Source of the DNA: Panacagrimonas sp965216845
GTDB taxonomy: Bacteria > Pseudomonadota > Gammaproteobacteria > Nevskiales > Nevskiaceae
Assembly: GCA_965216845.1 (NCBI GenBank)
Contig: OZ244200.1
Location: 1,798,001-1,862,000 of the forward strand
DNA: 64,000 bases
Reading direction: 5' to 3'
The notes beneath the pieces are model-generated. The model was given only the letters and a program-made list of their open reading frames with translations. It did no database searches and was not told the origin of the DNA. Positions 58,475-64,000 of the stretch are shown in pieces. Every line of letters begins with the position of its first letter. The stretch's first letter is position 1. A program made the position numbers and the translations under genes.

Positions 58475-58840
58475 ATGTACACCGCACTCGTCGTCGCTCA
58501 GGTTTTGATCGCCATTTCATTGATTGGCCTGATTTTGATTCAGCATGGCAAAGGCGCTGACGCAGGCGCAGCATTCGGTAGCGGTGCTTCAGGAACGGTG
58601 TTTGGCGCACGCGGTGCCAGCAACTTTCTGACCAAGGGCACGGCCTGGCTGGCGGTTGCATTCTTTGGGGTGAGCTTGGCGCTGGCCTATCTGGTGAGTC
58701 ATCAGAGCGGGCCGGAAAGTGTGGTCGACACCATGGGCGTTGAACAACAGCAAGCCGCCGAGCCGGTGGTTCCGGATTCCGCCGCCCCCCCGGTTACCGA
58801 AGCCGAGCCCGAAGATGCCTCGCCGGTGCTGCCGGAGTAA
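58475..58840 (+). CDS. secG: protein translocase subunit SecG
   Basis: 121 aa with two TM helices (about 3-23 and 52-72), the family motif 'LILIQHGKGADAGAAFGSGASGTVFGARGA', and a C-terminal acidic Pro/Glu-rich tail. SecG is the small partner of SecYE in the inner membrane. It follows tpiA and is followed by tRNA-Leu, the common gammaproteobacterial arrangement. Confidence 0.96.
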   Translation: MYTALVVAQVLIAISLIGLILIQHGKGADAGAAFGSGASGTVFGARGASNFLTKGTAWLAVAFFGVSLALAYLVSHQSGPESVVDTMGVEQQQAAEPVVPDSAAPPVTEAEPEDASPVLPE

Positions 58841-58913
58841 TTGATCCGACCCCGATGGGTGCAGTGGCTGCATCGCTGGCATGGACGCCGGAGCAGGCCA
58901 GGCATATTCGAAC

Positions 58914-58942
58914 CAGACAAAACGAGAACAAACGGATAGAAT
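58914..58942 (+). promoter_or_regulatory. possible tRNA-Leu promoter
   Basis: CAGACA (58914-58919), 17-bp spacer, TAGAAT (58937-58942), 12 bp before the tRNA. It matches the four 3' bases of the -35 consensus with ideal spacing; read-through from secG is also possible. Confidence 0.45.
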
Positions 58943-58954
58943 CCATCACCCCGT

Positions 58955-59039
58955 GCCGACGTGGCGGAATTGGTAGACGCACTATCTTGAGGGGGTAGCG
59001 GCGAGAGCCGTGGGAGTTCGAGTCTCCCCGTCGGCACCA
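58955..59039 (+). tRNA. tRNA-Leu (GAG)
   Basis: 85 nt class II tRNA with encoded CCA. Acceptor GCCGACG/CGTCGGC, D-arm 'TGGCGGAATTGGTAGACGC', anticodon loop TTGAGGG (anticodon GAG), long variable arm, T-arm 'GTTCGAGTC'. It reads CUC/CUU codons. Located after secG as in other gammaproteobacteria. Confidence 0.95.
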
Positions 59040-59054
59040 TCAAGCATTTTCTAA

Positions 59055-59079
59055 CTAGCTGATTTCAGCTAGATTTTCT
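59055..59079 (+). terminator. terminator after tRNA-Leu
   Basis: Stem CTAGCTG/CAGCTAG (59055-59061 with 59066-59072) followed by ATTTTCT. A second hairpin TTTCTGA/TCAGAAA (59075-59092) overlaps its tail. Confidence 0.5.
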
Positions 59080-59246
59080 GAGCAATCAGAAAGTTAAGGT
59101 GCAATTGATACGGTGATTCTGTGCCGATCTGTGCCGATTTGGGCATACTGACTGCGCCAAAAGTGCACCAAAAGTCAGGGGATGGCGGCGCCGGTCAGGC
59201 GTGGCGATGGGTGGCGCTTGCCGTTGCTCGCGCACCAACAAATCTC

Positions 59247-59275
59247 TTGTTAACTGGAGGGGAAGCCGTTACAAT
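59247..59275 (+). promoter_or_regulatory. sigma70 promoter of tRNA-fMet
   Basis: TTGTTA (59247-59252), 17-bp spacer, TACAAT (59270-59275), then a GC-rich discriminator GCGCGT. Predicted start is about 8 bp before the tRNA. It is the strongest promoter match in this part of the window. Confidence 0.65.
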
Positions 59276-59289
59276 GCGCGTCTGTCTGG

Positions 59290-59366
<77 letters not shown>

Positions 59367-59384
59367 AAAATTTGTTTGGTATCC

Positions 59385-59405
59385 AGGCCCATTCGGGCCT
59401 TTTTT
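59385..59405 (+). terminator. intrinsic terminator after tRNA-fMet
   Basis: AGGCCC-ATTC-GGGCCT stem-loop followed directly by a T-run (TTTTT). It should end most tRNA-fMet transcripts before rimP, with read-through or a nearby start feeding the rimP operon. Confidence 0.75.
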
Positions 59406-59437
59406 CGTTGGGGCGACTCGTTCCATGGAGCTTCCAG

Positions 59438-59890
59438 GTGTTATCAGTGCGGTTGCAGGAAATCATCGAACCGTTGGTGGAAGCGCTCGGTTATGAACTG
59501 GTACTTGTGGAGTTTCATTCGGGTGCCAGTTCTGCTGTGCTGCGAATCTTTATCGATAGCGACAATGGTATCGGTCTAGAGGATTGCGAGGCGGTCAGCC
59601 GTGAAGCTGCGGCGGTGCTTGACGTTGAGGATCCGATTTCGCAGGCCTATCAGCTGGAGGTTTCATCACCGGGGCTGGACCGTCCGCTGACCAAGCCGAT
59701 TCATTTCGAGCGATTCAAGAATCACAAGGCACGCGTTGAGTTGAGCATTGCGCAAGCCGGCCGCAAACGTTTTACCGGGCGGATCAGCAATGCGGCCGAG
59801 CAGTCCTTTGTTCTGGAAACCGACAGCGGGCCGGTGGAGTTGGCTTATTCGATGATCGAGCGGGCGCGCCTTGTGCCTGAATTCAATTAA
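59438..59890 (+). CDS. rimP: ribosome maturation factor RimP
   Basis: 150 aa. The GTG at 59438 has GGAG 7 nt upstream and gives 'VRLQEIIEPLVEALGYELVLVEF', the family start. The conserved 'CEAVSREAAAVLDVEDPISQAYQLEVSSPGLDRPL' motif is present, with the C-terminal SH3-like domain. It assists 30S subunit assembly. Followed by nusA after 18 bp. Confidence 0.95.
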   Translation: MLSVRLQEIIEPLVEALGYELVLVEFHSGASSAVLRIFIDSDNGIGLEDCEAVSREAAAVLDVEDPISQAYQLEVSSPGLDRPLTKPIHFERFKNHKARVELSIAQAGRKRFTGRISNAAEQSFVLETDSGPVELAYSMIERARLVPEFN

Positions 59891-59908
59891 CGTCGTAGAG
59901 GAACGCGA

Positions 59909-61396
59909 GTGAACAAGAACATTTTGGTGATGGCGGACGTCGTCTCCAACGAAAAAGGCGTCGACAAGGACGTGATTTTCGAAGCGCTGGAAGCTGCGCT
60001 TGCGTCTGCGACGAAAGAGCGTTACGGCGATGAGTCTGATGTGCGCGTGGCCATTGATCGTGAAACCGGAGATTACGAGTCTTTCCGCCGCTGGCAGGTG
60101 CTGGAGGACGACAGCGAGGAGTTCGAGTTCTTCGAGCGCCAGATCAAGCTGACTTACGCGCGCAAGGAGTTTCCGGAGATCGAACCCGGCGCGATGATCG
60201 AAAAACGGATCGAGTCGGTCGATTTCGGACGCATCGGCGCCCAACGCGCCAAGCAAGTCATCGTGCAGAAAGTGCGCGAGGCCGAGCGCGCACAGGTGGT
60301 TGAAGCCTATCAGGAGCGCATCGGCGATCTGCTGACTGGTCTGGTCAAGCGCATGGAGCGCGGCGATGTCATCGTCGACCTGGGCGGCAATGCCGAGGCG
60401 ATCATCAAGCGCGAACATCAAATCCCGCGAGAGCCGATCCGGCCGGGTGATCGGGTGCGTGGCTATCTGTATGAGGTGAGTCCACAGACGCGTGGCCCGC
60501 AGCTGTTCTTGTCGCGTACGTTGCCGGATTTCCTGATGGAGTTGTTCAAGCTGGAAGTGCCGGAAATTGCACAAGGCTTGATCGAGCTCAAGGGTGCGGC
60601 GCGTGATCCGGGTTTGCGTGCCAAGATCGCGGTGCAGGCCAAGGACAAGCGCATCGACCCCATCGGCGCCTGCGTCGGCATGCGCGGTTCGCGGGTGCAG
60701 AGTGTGTCCAACGAATTGGCGGGCGAGCGAGTGGATATCGTCCCCTGGGATGAAAACCCCGCGCAGTTCGTGATCAATGCCATGGCGCCGGCCGAAGTGG
60801 AGAACGTGGTGATCGATGAGGATTCGCACGCCATGTCGATCGGCGTGACGGATGAAAAACTGGCGCAGGCCATCGGCCGCGGCGGCCAGAACGTACGCTT
60901 GGCATCGGAGCTTACGCACTGGGAGCTCAATGTCATGACCACGGGTGATCTTGAATCCAAGAAGGACGAGGAGAACCGCAGCATTCTGGATATGTTCATG
61001 CAAGAGCTGGACGTGGACGCCGAACTGGCCAACGTGTTGGTGGATGAGGGTTTCACCACGCTGGATGAAATTGCCTACGTGCCGCAGGAAGAGCTGCTGG
61101 AAATTGAGGAATTCGACGAGGAGATCGTCGAGGAACTGCGCAGCCGTGCGCAGGATGTCTTGCTGACACGTGCCATCGTCAAGGCCGAGCGCGACGCCTC
61201 GGTTTCGCCTGCCCAGGATTTGCTGGCCATCGAAGGCATGGACGAAGATGCCGCCTTTGCCATGGCGGCGGCTGGGGTGGTCACCGCTGAGAACCTTGCC
61301 GATCTGGCCACCGATGAGCTGCTCGAACTCATCGAAATCGAAGAAGACAAAGCGCAGCAGCTGATCATGGCCGCGCGACAGGTGGTTTACGCCTGA
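59909..61396 (+). CDS. nusA: transcription termination/antitermination factor NusA
   Basis: 495 aa, GTG start. N-terminal RNA-polymerase-binding domain ('NILVMADVVSNEKGVDKDVIFEALEAAL'), S1 domain (about 135-200), two KH domains ('DPIGACVGMRGSRVQSVSNEL', 'IGRGGQNVRLASEL'), and two acidic C-terminal repeats (about 365-495; 'LLEIEEFDEEIVEELRSRA', 'ELIEIEEDKAQQL'), the full-length proteobacterial form. Between rimP and infB. Confidence 0.97.
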   Translation: MNKNILVMADVVSNEKGVDKDVIFEALEAALASATKERYGDESDVRVAIDRETGDYESFRRWQVLEDDSEEFEFFERQIKLTYARKEFPEIEPGAMIEKRIESVDFGRIGAQRAKQVIVQKVREAERAQVVEAYQERIGDLLTGLVKRMERGDVIVDLGGNAEAIIKREHQIPREPIRPGDRVRGYLYEVSPQTRGPQLFLSRTLPDFLMELFKLEVPEIAQGLIELKGAARDPGLRAKIAVQAKDKRIDPIGACVGMRGSRVQSVSNELAGERVDIVPWDENPAQFVINAMAPAEVENVVIDEDSHAMSIGVTDEKLAQAIGRGGQNVRLASELTHWELNVMTTGDLESKKDEENRSILDMFMQELDVDAELANVLVDEGFTTLDEIAYVPQEELLEIEEFDEEIVEELRSRAQDVLLTRAIVKAERDASVSPAQDLLAIEGMDEDAAFAMAAAGVVTAENLADLATDELLELIEIEEDKAQQLIMAARQVVYA

Positions 61397-61443
61397 TTCA
61401 GGCCGAAAGCTCCTCCCATTCATCGCGAACGAATTCATACAGT

Positions 61444-64000
<2,557 letters not shown>

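Noticed and set aside
59666..61438. 590-codon open frame on the minus strand across rimP and nusA
   Set aside because: Antisense to clear housekeeping genes; composition is His/Arg/Gln-rich as expected for a shadow frame in GC-rich DNA.

Overview
The window reads as chromosomal DNA of a GC-rich gammaproteobacterium. The clearest evidence is the block greA-rlmE-ftsH-folP-glmM-tpiA-secG-tRNA-Leu(GAG)-tRNA-fMet-rimP-nusA-infB (52335 to the right edge), a standard gammaproteobacterial order. It is preceded by carAB. glnS, selO, rdgC and a FabR-like TetR regulator agree. The genus cannot be named from the sequence alone. No rRNA, CRISPR array or insertion sequence was seen.

Region 1 (1-4.6 kb) is a signalling cluster: an MBL-fold hydrolase cut by the left edge, a membrane CHASE2-SpoIIE phosphatase, an OmpA-like lipoprotein, a FecR-domain protein and an RsbW-like kinase. 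Region 2 (4.7-8.6 kb) holds a small membrane protein and a minus-strand operon apbA/panE-like, selO, yheT-like. Region 3 (8.6-15.5 kb) holds a giant class III cyclase/ATPase/TPR protein, a LolA-like periplasmic protein and an RND/MMPL exporter with a C-terminal cyclic-nucleotide-binding domain. Region 4 (15.5-18.4 kb) is a minus-strand operon of a DUF169 protein, a small membrane-anchored protein and a linalool dehydratase/isomerase-like protein. Region 5 (18.5-27.7 kb) holds rdgC, a desaturase fused to its own reductase and ferredoxin, an oppABCD operon lacking oppF, and an unknown lipoprotein.

Region 6 (28-33.7 kb) holds a PAS histidine kinase/FixJ-type regulator pair, glnS, a small Mu-like phage remnant and tRNA-Met. 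Region 7 (34-36.4 kb) holds a YeaQ/GlsB-type membrane protein and a second partner-switching set (STAS protein, kinase, phosphatase). Region 8 (36.7-42.4 kb) holds a conserved amide-ligase neighbourhood: retropepsin-like protease, UUP1-type 7TM protein and RimK-like ATP-grasp ligase, flanked by a transglutaminase-like protein and a divergent M14/AstE-type metallopeptidase. Region 9 (42.4-47.8 kb) holds a lipoprotein, a His-rich RcnB-like protein, an EamA transporter, and a ferritin-like predicted hydrolase divergent from the FabR-like regulator across a long perfect dyad. Region 10 (47.8-64 kb) is the carAB and greA-to-infB housekeeping block.

The accessory part is dominated by signalling through partner switching and cyclic nucleotides, and by lipid- or envelope-related enzymes. 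The best candidates for something undescribed are the RND exporter with its own nucleotide-binding domain beside a cyclase, and the DUF169/membrane protein/linalool-dehydratase-like operon.
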